Positions 36,274 through 45,145 of a stretch of DNA of 64,000 bases are shown here, one piece after another. The stretch is from Paramoeba atlantica. Lineage: Eukaryota > Discosea. Made by a program: the position numbers and the translations under genes. Every line of letters begins with the position of its first letter. Within the stretch, counting starts at the first letter, position 1. The notes below the pieces were generated by a model. That model made no database searches. It was not told the DNA's origin and saw only the letters and a list, made by a program, of their open reading frames with translations. The DNA is taken from the NCBI GenBank assembly GCA_977017575.1, contig CDRNVI010000022.1, positions 62,001 to 126,000 on the forward strand. The letters are read 5' to 3'.

Positions 36274-37862
36274 TGGTTCAGGAGTTTTACGAACAGGTTC
36301 CTTTCCTTAAATCGTATTCAATTTTATGTCCAAGGCGCAGTTCCAAATTAGCTAAAACCGACGACTACCATATCCCCTTGCATGCAAAGGATAATATTCC
36401 GACGTTGAATGTTCAAAAATTACGGAAGTGGCTAACGGAACAACAGAATGATAGGCTAACGTACGTTCTTGATGAACTCACCAAGTTGCCCGAGAAAGCT
36501 GAGTCCGCTCCTTGCATTAAACCGGCATTGGCTCCAGGAGACATTCCAGCATTGATTCGGTCTAAAGTCATATCGAAGGTATCTACCGAAGAAGCCAAAC
36601 GACGCCCGACCATGCAATATATGGTTCCGTTCACTGTCCTTGAAAAAGACGACGCGGGCAAAGACAGAAGACGTTTTATTTCATGGACACGATCAGACAA
36701 TTTACGCCTAAAGGACTACGAACCAGCTGTTCCTCTCCTACACCCTTCTCGTTATTTATACGCAGTAAATGCTGAGGTGGGGGTAAAACGTGATCTAATG
36801 TGTGGTTTTTACCAGGTTGGCTTACCCTTACGATCCCGAGCAAAGTTTCGGTTTCGTGCAGAAGATGGGCAATTATACGAAATGAATGTTTTACCCATGG
36901 GCCACAGATGTGCGCCTGAAATTATGCATTGCATGACAGCAGCGTTGGCAGGAAATAAAGATTATTGCTCAAAATCCCACTCGTATCAACACGGTTCTAC
37001 TGATATCTATATAGATGGAGTTCGTTTTTCCGGATCTAGAAAACATGCAGACGAGTATGTTTATTTTATTGACTCGCGTGCGCGAGTGGCAGGAGCTCGA
37101 TTTAAAGATCAGGACGTTCCTCCGACGAAACAATACGTGTTCAACGGAGTGAAATTTGATCACGCATCAAGCCGGGTCTGCTTGGGACCGAAGGTTGTGA
37201 GCAAATTGAAACGGGATACTTTTTCGAGACTCACTTTCTTAGAGCTGGAGGCGGCGGTGGGGCGTCTACTGTACTGCTCTTCGATACTTGGTGTGGTAAT
37301 CCCGCAATATCACTTTGCGATAAAAATAGTACAACGACGTATTAATTACTTGAACCGACATCCTTTTGCAAAGGACAAAATCGTGGATCTTCCCATGAAA
37401 ACTCGTGTGATCTTAGCTCAATGGCGTGACGACTTGATTAAAAACGTGCCGATAAGAGCACCCCCTCACCCCGCCACTGCACCTCCGCGTCATAAACTCT
37501 TTACAGACGCCTCCTCAAAAGGATGGGGAGCAATTCTGTACATGGATAGCGGAGAGGTTAAGATTTTGGGCGCACCTTGGCCAGCAGAATGGACCTACGA
37601 AGTTAACAAATCAGAAGCGGCGGCGGTGCGATTCGCCCTCGAAGAATTCCAAAAATATTTCGAGCAAGGGACTTGCGTTCAGCTTTGGATTGATAATACG
37701 TCTTGTCGAGCAGCGTTGAATCGGAAAATATGCAAGTCTGATGGCATAGCGAAAGAATTGAAAAGCATTTTACAGAGTTTAAAGAATAAAGGAATATGTA
37801 TTCAAGCTCATTATATTTCTACGAAACTAAATCCAGCGGACCCAATAAGCAGAATTTTTTAG
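36270..37862 (+). CDS. DIRS-3 RT/RNase H
   Basis: Frame of 530 codons. RT blocks: VKRDLMCGFYQVGLP, VLPMGHRCAPEIMH and TDIYIDGVRFSG. RNase H: LFTDASSKGWGAILYM, EVNKSEAAAVRFALE, VQLWIDNTS and NPADPISR at the end. All domain blocks are present. The copy of this gene in DIRS-1 lacks the clean ending. Confidence 0.85.
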   Translation: MMVQEFYEQVPFLKSYSILCPRRSSKLAKTDDYHIPLHAKDNIPTLNVQKLRKWLTEQQNDRLTYVLDELTKLPEKAESAPCIKPALAPGDIPALIRSKVISKVSTEEAKRRPTMQYMVPFTVLEKDDAGKDRRRFISWTRSDNLRLKDYEPAVPLLHPSRYLYAVNAEVGVKRDLMCGFYQVGLPLRSRAKFRFRAEDGQLYEMNVLPMGHRCAPEIMHCMTAALAGNKDYCSKSHSYQHGSTDIYIDGVRFSGSRKHADEYVYFIDSRARVAGARFKDQDVPPTKQYVFNGVKFDHASSRVCLGPKVVSKLKRDTFSRLTFLELEAAVGRLLYCSSILGVVIPQYHFAIKIVQRRINYLNRHPFAKDKIVDLPMKTRVILAQWRDDLIKNVPIRAPPHPATAPPRHKLFTDASSKGWGAILYMDSGEVKILGAPWPAEWTYEVNKSEAAAVRFALEEFQKYFEQGTCVQLWIDNTSCRAALNRKICKSDGIAKELKSILQSLKNKGICIQAHYISTKLNPADPISRIF

Positions 37863-37876
37863 AGATTAAACACACA

Positions 37877-37911
<35 letters not shown>

Positions 37912-38061
37912 AAAATATGTATTTAGTGAATGATCAAATGTAGGTTTATCAAGCTTCCGTTCGCAGCTTGGCCAGCTTCGCAATGGAATTTTGTATGTGG
38001 AACGTGCAGCGATTTAATATACGAGAGACAGGATGTTGTGAGGAGACGAGCGATCGGGGTG
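37863..38061 (+). other. Spacer with CA and A runs before B1
   Basis: A (CA)n run and a long A-run (about 37891-37915) follow the RNase H stop. The rest is unremarkable up to B1. I see no gene. Confidence 0.5.
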
Positions 38062-38305
38062 GTGGCTGCGTGCCAGGGGGCAAAGCCCCTTCACTACGTA
38101 TTATATTTTTATATTATGCTTTTGAAATAGTTTGCGCGCTATATACATCCGGATAGTTGCATCAATAATACGAATATTCTTTAGCTAGTAAATATAGGCA
38201 GTGGATGAGATTCAGGATATCAGCGATATATTTCTTTAGCTCTTACAACAATGTTTTCTTACAAGTTGTTTTTAATGTATGTGGAAGACTCTCGTCGTTG
38301 ATTTC
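38062..38305 (+). repeat. DIRS-3 split repeat B1
   Basis: Starts GTGGCTGCGTGCCAGGGGGC with a GGGGC-AAA-GCCCC hairpin and ends CTCTCGTCGTTGATTTC. Repeated as B2. Confidence 0.9.
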
Positions 38306-38510
38306 TGATAGTTTACGAGAGGAAATTTAGACGAGAACAAATACGAATTTGAAAAGACTCCTTTTTCTCGAATGGCCCTACGAGGCACATAATCTCTGAT
38401 TATGAATTCTATTATATCTTTTAATATGATTTAAATTATAACTTTATGTAGATTGTGTATAGTTTTATAGCTTACATTCTCTTACAAGTTATTTTTATTA
38501 GTGTGCGATG
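38306..38510 (+). repeat. DIRS-3 split repeat A2
   Basis: Copy of A1 (29514-29717). It follows B1 directly. A 22-bp C-rich spacer (38511-38532) separates it from B2. Confidence 0.9.
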
Positions 38511-39083
38511 CCCTCCCACCAGCCCCCAACCAGTGGCTGCGTGCCAGGGGGCAAAGCCCCTTCACTACGTATTATATTTTTATATTATGCTTTTGAAATA
38601 GTTTGCGCGCTATATACATCCGGATAGTTGCATCAATAATACGAATATTCTTTTTTTTTGAACAGCACTGCCTCAGGTATATCAATTCTCCTAGGCTGAT
38701 GTTGCCATTTGTTCAACCGAATTTCTTGTATCTCTACACGGTTTACTTACTAATGCTTTCTTGAAATACAATCACAAGTGTCTCTTTCGAAGATTGAAGA
38801 TGGGGTATTCCAATACAAAAAGTGGTCTTAATTTCCACCAACTCCTCAATAATCTAACGCAAATTGAAGGTATTTTTTTTTTTTATTCTATTAGAATTTC
38901 CCTGAGTTGGTGATCTCAGGCTACTATTGAAAAGGGAATGTTATGGTCTTTCGGTTTTATATAACAATATCTTCATATAGTCGAACGTGTACGAGCTGCC
39001 GTCATATGTTAAGAATTTGGGTTTTCTCAAATACCCGTAAATTTAGATTACAAATTTTACTTTAAAGAGACTTTAAATATATC

Positions 39084-42000
39084 TTATAGGCGCAATTCAC
39101 TCATCCACTTCTCTGCTGGAATGTAGTCTCGGAGCTGCGACACTACCGTGTACGCTGACATTTTTTCGATTTCGAGCTGGAAAGCATTGCGCACGCTTTC
39201 ATATTTAAGTTTCGCTCTTTGTGAGAGAGCCTTCAGCAAAGCCTTAGTATCGTCATGTAGAAGGCCGCAATCTGTTGCAGCCAGACACTTAAACGAATCG
39301 CTATCGACACCCTTCTCAGTAACGTATTTCTTATATTTTCTGTCGGAGACCTGCTGCATAAGGGCAGAGCTGGTGTGTTTTGCGTAGCTTGAGCAGCACG
39401 TATGTACTATTGTGAAGTCGTAGAGTACCTCACCCATGTGAGGCCACATGATGGCCAGATCTGGACCTGAACGAATACGGCGTGCTTTGCAAGGATGTTG
39501 CGCGGCGACATCTGCTGAGATAGTGCACTTACATTTAGTGCAATGATACGAGGAGTAGATGCGGGGTTCGATCACGCTAGGAAGGCCTGCTTTTGAGCAC
39601 AACTCTGAGAGATACCGGACGATATGTGAATGTTTGCGTGTGGAGTTCATCCCGGAGCATCGGGAGCATCCAGCAACGTGGGGAATAATGGTGGAGGGTG
39701 ATTCTTGATTAGAACAGCCGGGGCATGTTACTTTGGCCGGTGCCTTAGGCAAGCCAATTCCTAAGCGCATCATGAGCGTATATCGGAATAGGTATGGGTT
39801 AACGTAGTTGCTGGTGTTTTCGAGGTGGATATTAGCCTCTTTAGTGCGTTTTATGATGTTCGCTGCGGTGGAGTCTTTCTGTATTTCTGTCAATTGTTTT
39901 TCGTGAGCTTGACTCATGATCTTCTTAAGCGATTTGCGGGCCTTTTCTGCGCGGCTCTGAATTTTAGCTTTGCTCTTGTCATTGCCTTGCGAATCTACCG
40001 GAGCTTTATTGGGTTCCAAGTGCTCTTCAATAGATTCTCGGGCTGCTGCGAAGTAGTGCTGCTGTTTCAGAGTGCAAGAAGTCAGTCCTAATCCACCTAA
40101 TTTTTGCGGGAGAGCTGCGAGCTTAAGTGCCTGGGCGTCCGCGCCGCACCATTTCTGCAAGACTTCGTGTACGTGGCTTTCAAAAGAATGTGCCAGACGC
40201 CGAGTGGCCTCCGGGCGGTGAACTCTCAGATGATAGTCTTGACGTGGAATTGTACATCGGCGAAGAATCGCGAGAGAAAGGTTACTGGGGCCCATGAGAA
40301 GTAAACGGCGGAAAAGGCATTTATGCTTACTGAGTTTGCGCAGGAGAAGATCCTCTACCACATTATCTTTCCCGATATAGGCTCCCAGAATCTTGATCGA
40401 ATCAGTGCAAAGCTTGACGCCTAGATTATGCAAAGAGAACGGTTCGTATGTGGTATTTTTCTGGAAAAATTCGCATTTCTGAAAGTTGACGCGTAGATTG
40501 AGCTCGCCTGTGATTTCACGTAAGTGCAGGAACGCAGCTTCGAGTGACGGTACGTTTGTAGAGCTGAGAGTCACATCGTCTTGATATGCTCGTATTTTGA
40601 CGTCGGGGTATAAGCTTGCGATCTCGCGAATGGGACCGTGTAAAAGTGCACAGAAGTACATGGAGGATAATGATGAGCCTTGTCGAATTCCTGACGAACT
40701 TTCGATGGTCGCGAAAAGAGCGTTGTGTGCGAAAAACAAAAGTTCGGATGAGAGGCCGTATTCAAGGTAAAACAGTCGCATAAAAGGTTTGAACACAGGA
40801 TTCTCTAGTAGTGCTTGTGTTATGGCGTCGCGTCGTGGAGTGTTGTATGCGTTCGTGAAATCTACCGTAATCAATGCGCATCCATCCTCGTATTCTTGTA
40901 GTAGCTCATGCACTATTGATTCACATGCGCTCTTGTGGAGAACACCCCGCTGCATAGGCGAAAAGTATTTTCGTAGTGCACATTCATGTCGCTCGAGTAA
41001 AATGGATCCGCAGATTTTTAGGATCGTCTCCCCCATGGCGACTGGCCGTATACCGTTTTGTGGCTTCGGAAGAGCAATAATTCGGCAACGAGTGAGACGC
41101 TTCCGCACGCTTACAGGCACGTCGCCATTGATAACGTCGCGAATCATATGGCATAATGAAAGGCATGCTTCTTCATCTTCAACAAGCAAACGCATCATGC
41201 TCTCACTAAGCCCGCTTGGTCCCGGAGATGCCCCTCGCGCAAGTTTTTCGACTGCAAGGCGGAGTTCTGATTTATCTACAACGCCGATCCGTGGAAAGTC
41301 AGCTTCCGGAATTTCAATACTAGGCCCCTCGGGATGCAAATCGCGAAGTTTCTGTAATTTTTCATGCGCTGTAAGATTGGAGACCTTGTAAACGTTGTCG
41401 AGAATTCGAGTGGCTTTCCCGATGTTTCCAGCTCGAGCGGTCGTTAAAGCATTCTTGATCGAGCGACGGTCGACGCCAAGTTCTTCCCTTTGTTCTATGC
41501 TGAGTGTTTCGTTTTCCGATGGATCCGCTTGTTTGTTTATGTGTCCGACTCGTTGATTTTGCCGAGAAAGTTGACGAATAGTAGCGAGCGAGTCTCTTGG
41601 TGCGTTCAAAAATTTATGCCAGATAGCTGTTTTCTCAGAGTCAAGTTCTACCGATGGATACCCACGAAGTATGGCTCGGAAGATGGCGACTACATGGATT
41701 GAAAAAGATGAATCAATGGGTACCATCGTGGGCAGCGGCTCGAGATCACTTTGACCATTTTCATCGCTAGACACGTTGTCGGCGTGTTCTTCTAAATTCC
41801 GCGTAATTGTTTCGACTTTGATCAGTTTCGTGGCTCGTATCGAACAGATTCTGATCCTGTTTGTGTGTGGAAGATAAAGAAAGCCACTGGGACCTTTGCT
41901 GCCTTGAGCTGGATTGTAAGAGATTTTGACTTTGACCATTCCTTTTCGTGAGGTCCTACCTACGACGATGCCTTTCGACGTGTAATTTACCGTGTCTTGT

Positions 42001-42236
42001 CGGAAGCCCCACTCGATAACACATTCCGTGCCTTTGCCCCACTTTGCTACCATGTTGTGCACATGATCCGGTGCTTTGGAAAGAGCACTTCTGTTTGCCA
42101 GATCTGCTATGACCTCGTTATCGCTGTCAAGAGACATATCTTCGCTCTCGTCTTCGTAATGTTCCTCTTCCGAGTCAATATCCGGTGTTGTCTCTTGTTG
42201 TGGTTCTTGACGTGGCTGTTCGTCGAAAGATGTCAA
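39084..42236 (-). CDS. LINE-B1 ORF2: RT and restriction-like endonuclease
   Basis: 1050 residues. The N-terminus is acidic (SEEEHYEDESEDMSLDSDNE). RT: ASPGPSGLSESMMRLL, GIRPVAMGETILK, motif A LITVDFTNAYNTPRRD, motif B SGIRQGSSLSSMYFC, motif C RAYQDDVTLSS. The thumb region has KLGGLGLTSC. C-terminus: CPGCSNQ...HVAGCSRC, HCTKCKC, then RSGPDLAIMWP and LYDFTIVHTC, the PD...D endonuclease core, and a final ~120-residue domain. Motif B has S after QG where LINE-A has D. It belongs with RLE LINEs but is clearly apart from LINE-A. Relatives: B0, B2, B3, B4. Confidence 0.85.
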   Translation of the reverse strand: MTSFDEQPRQEPQQETTPDIDSEEEHYEDESEDMSLDSDNEVIADLANRSALSKAPDHVHNMVAKWGKGTECVIEWGFRQDTVNYTSKGIVVGRTSRKGMVKVKISYNPAQGSKGPSGFLYLPHTNRIRICSIRATKLIKVETITRNLEEHADNVSSDENGQSDLEPLPTMVPIDSSFSIHVVAIFRAILRGYPSVELDSEKTAIWHKFLNAPRDSLATIRQLSRQNQRVGHINKQADPSENETLSIEQREELGVDRRSIKNALTTARAGNIGKATRILDNVYKVSNLTAHEKLQKLRDLHPEGPSIEIPEADFPRIGVVDKSELRLAVEKLARGASPGPSGLSESMMRLLVEDEEACLSLCHMIRDVINGDVPVSVRKRLTRCRIIALPKPQNGIRPVAMGETILKICGSILLERHECALRKYFSPMQRGVLHKSACESIVHELLQEYEDGCALITVDFTNAYNTPRRDAITQALLENPVFKPFMRLFYLEYGLSSELLFFAHNALFATIESSSGIRQGSSLSSMYFCALLHGPIREIASLYPDVKIRAYQDDVTLSSTNVPSLEAAFLHLREITGELNLRVNFQKCEFFQKNTTYEPFSLHNLGVKLCTDSIKILGAYIGKDNVVEDLLLRKLSKHKCLFRRLLLMGPSNLSLAILRRCTIPRQDYHLRVHRPEATRRLAHSFESHVHEVLQKWCGADAQALKLAALPQKLGGLGLTSCTLKQQHYFAAARESIEEHLEPNKAPVDSQGNDKSKAKIQSRAEKARKSLKKIMSQAHEKQLTEIQKDSTAANIIKRTKEANIHLENTSNYVNPYLFRYTLMMRLGIGLPKAPAKVTCPGCSNQESPSTIIPHVAGCSRCSGMNSTRKHSHIVRYLSELCSKAGLPSVIEPRIYSSYHCTKCKCTISADVAAQHPCKARRIRSGPDLAIMWPHMGEVLYDFTIVHTCCSSYAKHTSSALMQQVSDRKYKKYVTEKGVDSDSFKCLAATDCGLLHDDTKALLKALSQRAKLKYESVRNAFQLEIEKMSAYTVVSQLRDYIPAEKWMSELRL

Positions 42237-42290
42237 TCGAAAGGTCTTAGGCGTGATTTTGATTTTGATTTTGTCGCTGTGCGCACTGTT

Positions 42291-42623
42291 CTATTCGCCG
42301 TGATCAGCCCAGTCTTTTGGCAGAGGTGTAGATCCGACGATTCGAATTCTTGGGGTTTTCTTTGGTTTGGACAGTTCATGCGTAATTCGGCCATCTCCTG
42401 TGGTGAGATCGGGTAAGTCTGACGCCGTGTGATTTCCGGAGCGTTCCTTCATTCCCTCTTTCCGCGAAACTTGTAGAATCTTGATCATTGAGCCGTCTGA
42501 GGAAACCGTTGTTGTGCTCTTCTTTTCTTTGCCACGCTTTCCTTTTTCACGTGATTTCTCTGTTGTACGACTTGTCTTCAGGTCTGAATTTTCGCTCACG
42601 ACTGAGCGGGAAGGGCGTGTCAT
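42291..42623 (-). CDS. LINE-B1 ORF1, small basic protein
   Basis: About 110 residues from MTRPSRSVVSENSDLK, very rich in Lys, Ser and Thr, with no zinc motif. It lies between the leader and ORF2, separated from ORF2 by ~55 bp. An RNA-binding role is plausible from charge and position only. I chose the ATG just after the leader rather than the upstream in-frame one. Confidence 0.5.
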   Translation of the reverse strand: MTRPSRSVVSENSDLKTSRTTEKSREKGKRGKEKKSTTTVSSDGSMIKILQVSRKEGMKERSGNHTASDLPDLTTGDGRITHELSKPKKTPRIRIVGSTPLPKDWADHGE

Positions 42624-42650
42624 AACGATTGAGATAATAAGAAAATAAAT

Positions 42651-42682
42651 CAACAAGGTACAGAAACTGTATCTTTATCGTT
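42651..42682 (-). promoter_or_regulatory. Spliced-leader-like 5' end of LINE-B1
   Basis: The same 32-nt leader as LINE-A on the minus strand, followed by ATTTATTTTC. The element begins within a few bases of the leader's AAC, at the target duplication. A different LINE clade carrying the same leader argues that it comes from the host. Confidence 0.7.
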
Positions 42683-42820
42683 ATATTAATATTCTTTAGC
42701 TAGTAAATATAGGCAGTGGATGAGATTCAGGATATCAGCGATATATTTCTTTAGCTCTTACAACAATGTTTTCTTACAAGTTGTTTTTAATGTATGTGGA
42801 AGACTCTCGTCGTTGATTTC

Positions 42821-43183
42821 CGTGGCAGATCAGTTCGCCGACCTTTGCAGCAGAGCCAAACTGGCCCCACAACGAGAAAAAAGTCTTGGCAACAGAGGCC
42901 CAGGGGGCGCCCTCACCAGACCCGGCGATGTCTATTTGCCCGGTCTCCAGTTGGGGAATCCGATTGTACTTGACTTCGCGGTCACCCATGCTCAGCAACT
43001 AAAATATACGGACAAAGTCCGGAATGCTAGCTGGGTAACCGCGGGGTCATTTGCTGAACAATATTCATCAACGCAAAAGGGCCAGCAGAGACACGAATCT
43101 GAAGAAGCCGGCTGTGCATTCACCGCCATGGTGGTGGAGAGCTACGGTGCGTGGAGCAGCAGTGCATCCGCAGTACTCCGTAA
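42821..43183 (+). pseudogene. LINE-A3 endonuclease middle segment
   Basis: Continuation of LINE-A3 after DIRS-3: VADQFADLCSRAKLAPQREK, RPGDVYLPG and VLDFAVTHAQQ (catalytic acidic residues), then FTAMVVESYGAWSSSASAVL. The LINE-B2 fragment then cuts it. Confidence 0.85.
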
Positions 43184-43486
43184 TTTTCTGTGGTAGAGCG
43201 GCGAGTTTCAGGGCGTTTGCGTCTGCTCCACTCCACTTTTCTAGAACTTTGTTTACTTGGTTCTCGAAGGATTGTGCTAGTTGGAAAGTAGCGCCTGGCC
43301 GATGTACTCGTAGAGTGGAACTTTTTTTTTTTATTTACGTTTAATAACCTGGCCCTTCGGGGCACATAAATATATGAACTTATGATATGGCCCTTCGGGG
43401 CACATGTATTATTCAAGAATGCGAAACACCGCCACCATGCGATCGGAACGGACACCACCACGAACACTCCACAGGTACGGGTGCTA

Positions 43487-43601
43487 ATATTATGAAAGTA
43501 TCGCACATATGTCCCGTATCCCAAAATATCACGAATGTTCACGTATCGCATAAACTTCCCGTATCCCAAAAAACACTTACCATACGCCGTATCATACACC
43601 C
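43487..43601. repeat. 115-bp block shared by two LINE-B 3' regions, copy 1
   Basis: Apparently identical to 44995-45109. Internally it has two ~39-bp units with GTCCCGTATCCCAAAA/TTCCCGTATCCCAAAA and GTATCGCA. Just upstream, 43350-43405 holds two copies of TGGCCCTTCGGGGCACAT. Confidence 0.8.
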
Positions 43602-43694
43602 TAAATCTCGCAGGCATTCTAAACACGGATAATCGTTGTGAATAATAATAAGAACTTTTAAGAGCTTTTCTAATGTGCGAACTTGTTGGTCGAC

Positions 43695-44334
43695 TCACTG
43701 ACGCAGTCCACCAATCCAATGTGCTTCTGGAATATACTCGCGGAGCTGCGATACAATAGTATACGCTGCTAGCTTTTCTATCTCGAGTTGGAAGGCCTCA
43801 CGTACGTCTTCGTACTTTTGTTTGGCTCGTTGGGATAATGCCTTGAGGAGGGTTTTGGTGTCGTTGTGCAGAAGACCGCAGTCAGAGGCGGCCAGGCAAC
43901 GAAAAGAGTCGCTTTCTACGCCTTTCTCCGTAACGTACTTCTTGAATTTCTTGTCGAGCACGTGCTGCATCAGCGCTGTACTTGTTTGTTTGGCATAGCT
44001 GCTGCAACAGGTGTGAACAACGGTAAAATCATACAGGACCTCCCCCATGTGGGGCCACATAATAGCAAGATCAGGACCGGATCGGATTCTGCGGGCTTTG
44101 CAAGGATGATGTTCAGCTACTTCCGCTGAGATGGAACACTTGCACTTAGTACAGAAAAACGAAGAATGGATGCGCGGTTCGATAATACAAGGGAGACCAG
44201 CTTTGGAGCACAAATCTGCGAGGTACCTCACTATGTGTGAGTGCTTTCTGGTGCAATTCATGCCCGAGCACCGGGAGCATCCTGCGACGTGTGGTATAAT
44301 GCTGGTAGGAGATTCATGGCCACAGCATCCAGGG
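43695..44334 (-). pseudogene. LINE-B2 C-terminal endonuclease
   Basis: Zinc-type HVAGCSRCSGMNCTRKHSHI, CTKCKCSISAEVAEHHPCKA, RSGPDLAIMWP and LYDFTVVHTC. Close to LINE-B1 (about 80 percent by eye). The RT is missing. Confidence 0.8.
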
Positions 44335-44503
44335 CCGTAAAGTTGGAGAACGGCTTTCGCACGCCTCGTGCGGGTTATTGACAGAAGGGGGGGCGACGAG
44401 CAGAATCTTCACGGAGTTAAACGTGACCCTCATGCGCCTTCAGGCCCGCATGATGGTTAATCGCCTTCTCCCTGATGACCCGTTTTCTTGCTTGGGGGAG
44501 TAA
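44335..44503 (+). pseudogene. LINE-A3 C-terminus
   Basis: Last segment of the LINE-A3 protein after LINE-B2: VGERLSHASCGLL and ELNVTLMRLQARMMVNRLLP, stop at 44501-44503. It matches the end of LINE-A9. Confidence 0.85.
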
Positions 44504-44603
44504 ACGTTTCCTGACCGGACGGCAGTCAGCACAGACCCACGTTTGCGCCCTCATAGATGGCTGGCCTGGATGCTGGTCGATGCCGACAGGGTCTATGCTC
44601 ACG

Positions 44604-44623
44604 CCTAGCCCTCAAGGGCTAGG
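44604..44623 (+). other. LINE-A 3' UTR hairpin (A3)
   Basis: CCTAGCCC-TCAA-GGGCTAGG. The same hairpin recurs at 15498, 48943, 50324, 55895 and 60990, with loop changes and one stem base change that still pairs by wobble. Probably a recognition structure for the LINE-A RT within a conserved ~235-nt 3' region. Confidence 0.7.
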
Positions 44624-44994
44624 TACTCCAAGTGAGGTAGGACATGGGTCGGGAACTAAAACTTCCTCCCCGTCGGCCAGCACCCTGTTTCGCGACCGTG
44701 CCGCTGTCGGCACAAGCCCGCGCCTGCGCCCTCCCATATAACAAGGGAAGAGTTCACAAGTCAGGCCGAGGAGTGGTCGAAAGACCCGGTCCGGAACGCG
44801 CGAATGAATTGGGCATAAATTGCTTCTTTTTATTATTATTGTTATCAAAATCATAAATACTGTACCTGGACGGAGTGAAGCTCATCTTGAGTAATGTTCC
44901 AAGTTCCCGGATTATAGTATACCACCGATGGTCTTACAAAAAATTTTTTTTTTTGAGCTCGTAAAAGAGAACCTTTCTAGATTCGTTCCTTTAG

Positions 44995-45109
44995 ATATTA
45001 TGAAAGTATCGCACATATGTCCCGTATCCCAAAATATCACGAATGTTCACGTATCGCATAAACTTCCCGTATCCCAAAAAACACTTACCATACGCCGTAT
45101 CATACACCC
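44995..45109. repeat. 115-bp block, copy 2
   Basis: Same sequence as 43487-43601, here in the 3' region of LINE-B3, whose coding sequence is much more diverged from LINE-B2 than this block is. Confidence 0.8.
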
Positions 45110-45145
45110 CGATTTGTGAGGATTCTGCAGCTATTCCTTGCCTTC

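Larger units (their letters stand above)
38654..42688 (-). mobile_element. LINE-B1, full-length
   Basis: Minus-strand LINE of the second RLE clade. The 5' end carries the same spliced-leader-like sequence as LINE-A (42651-42682). It then has a small basic ORF1, a 1050-codon ORF2, a ~430-bp 3' region (38663-39083, AT-rich, no gene seen) and a short tail seen as T-run 38654-38659. A 10-bp target duplication flanks it. All coding parts are open, so this copy may be intact. Confidence 0.85.
29514..42820 (+). mobile_element. DIRS-3: split-repeat DIRS element with LINE-C and LINE-B1 inside
   Basis: Plus-strand order: A1 (29514-29717), Gag, YR, RT/RNase H, B1 (38062-38305), A2 (38306-38510), B2 (38533-38653 and 42699-42820). 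LINE-C lies within the YR gene and LINE-B1 within B2. The A copies are near identical, so the element is fairly young, though older than its two passengers. It lies in LINE-A3 with no target duplication, as expected of YR integration. Apart from the two large insertions its parts look well kept. Confidence 0.9.
38533..42820 (+). repeat. DIRS-3 split repeat B2, split by LINE-B1
   Basis: 38533-38653 and 42699-42820 correspond to the two halves of B1. LINE-B1 lies between them, with AATATTCTTT duplicated (38644-38653 and 42689-42698). Confidence 0.85.
43178..44340 (-). mobile_element. LINE-B2 fragment(s) in LINE-A3
   Basis: Bounded by CCGTAA at 43178-43183 and 44335-44340. On the minus strand 44334-43695 encodes the LINE-B C-terminus and 43694-43337 is its 3' region with a tail at the T-run ~43323-43334. 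Another LINE-B piece (43322-43184, RT thumb: VHRPGATFQLAQSFENQVNK) follows. The pieces are out of their normal order, so two truncated copies were joined, again at an A-tract. Confidence 0.75.
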
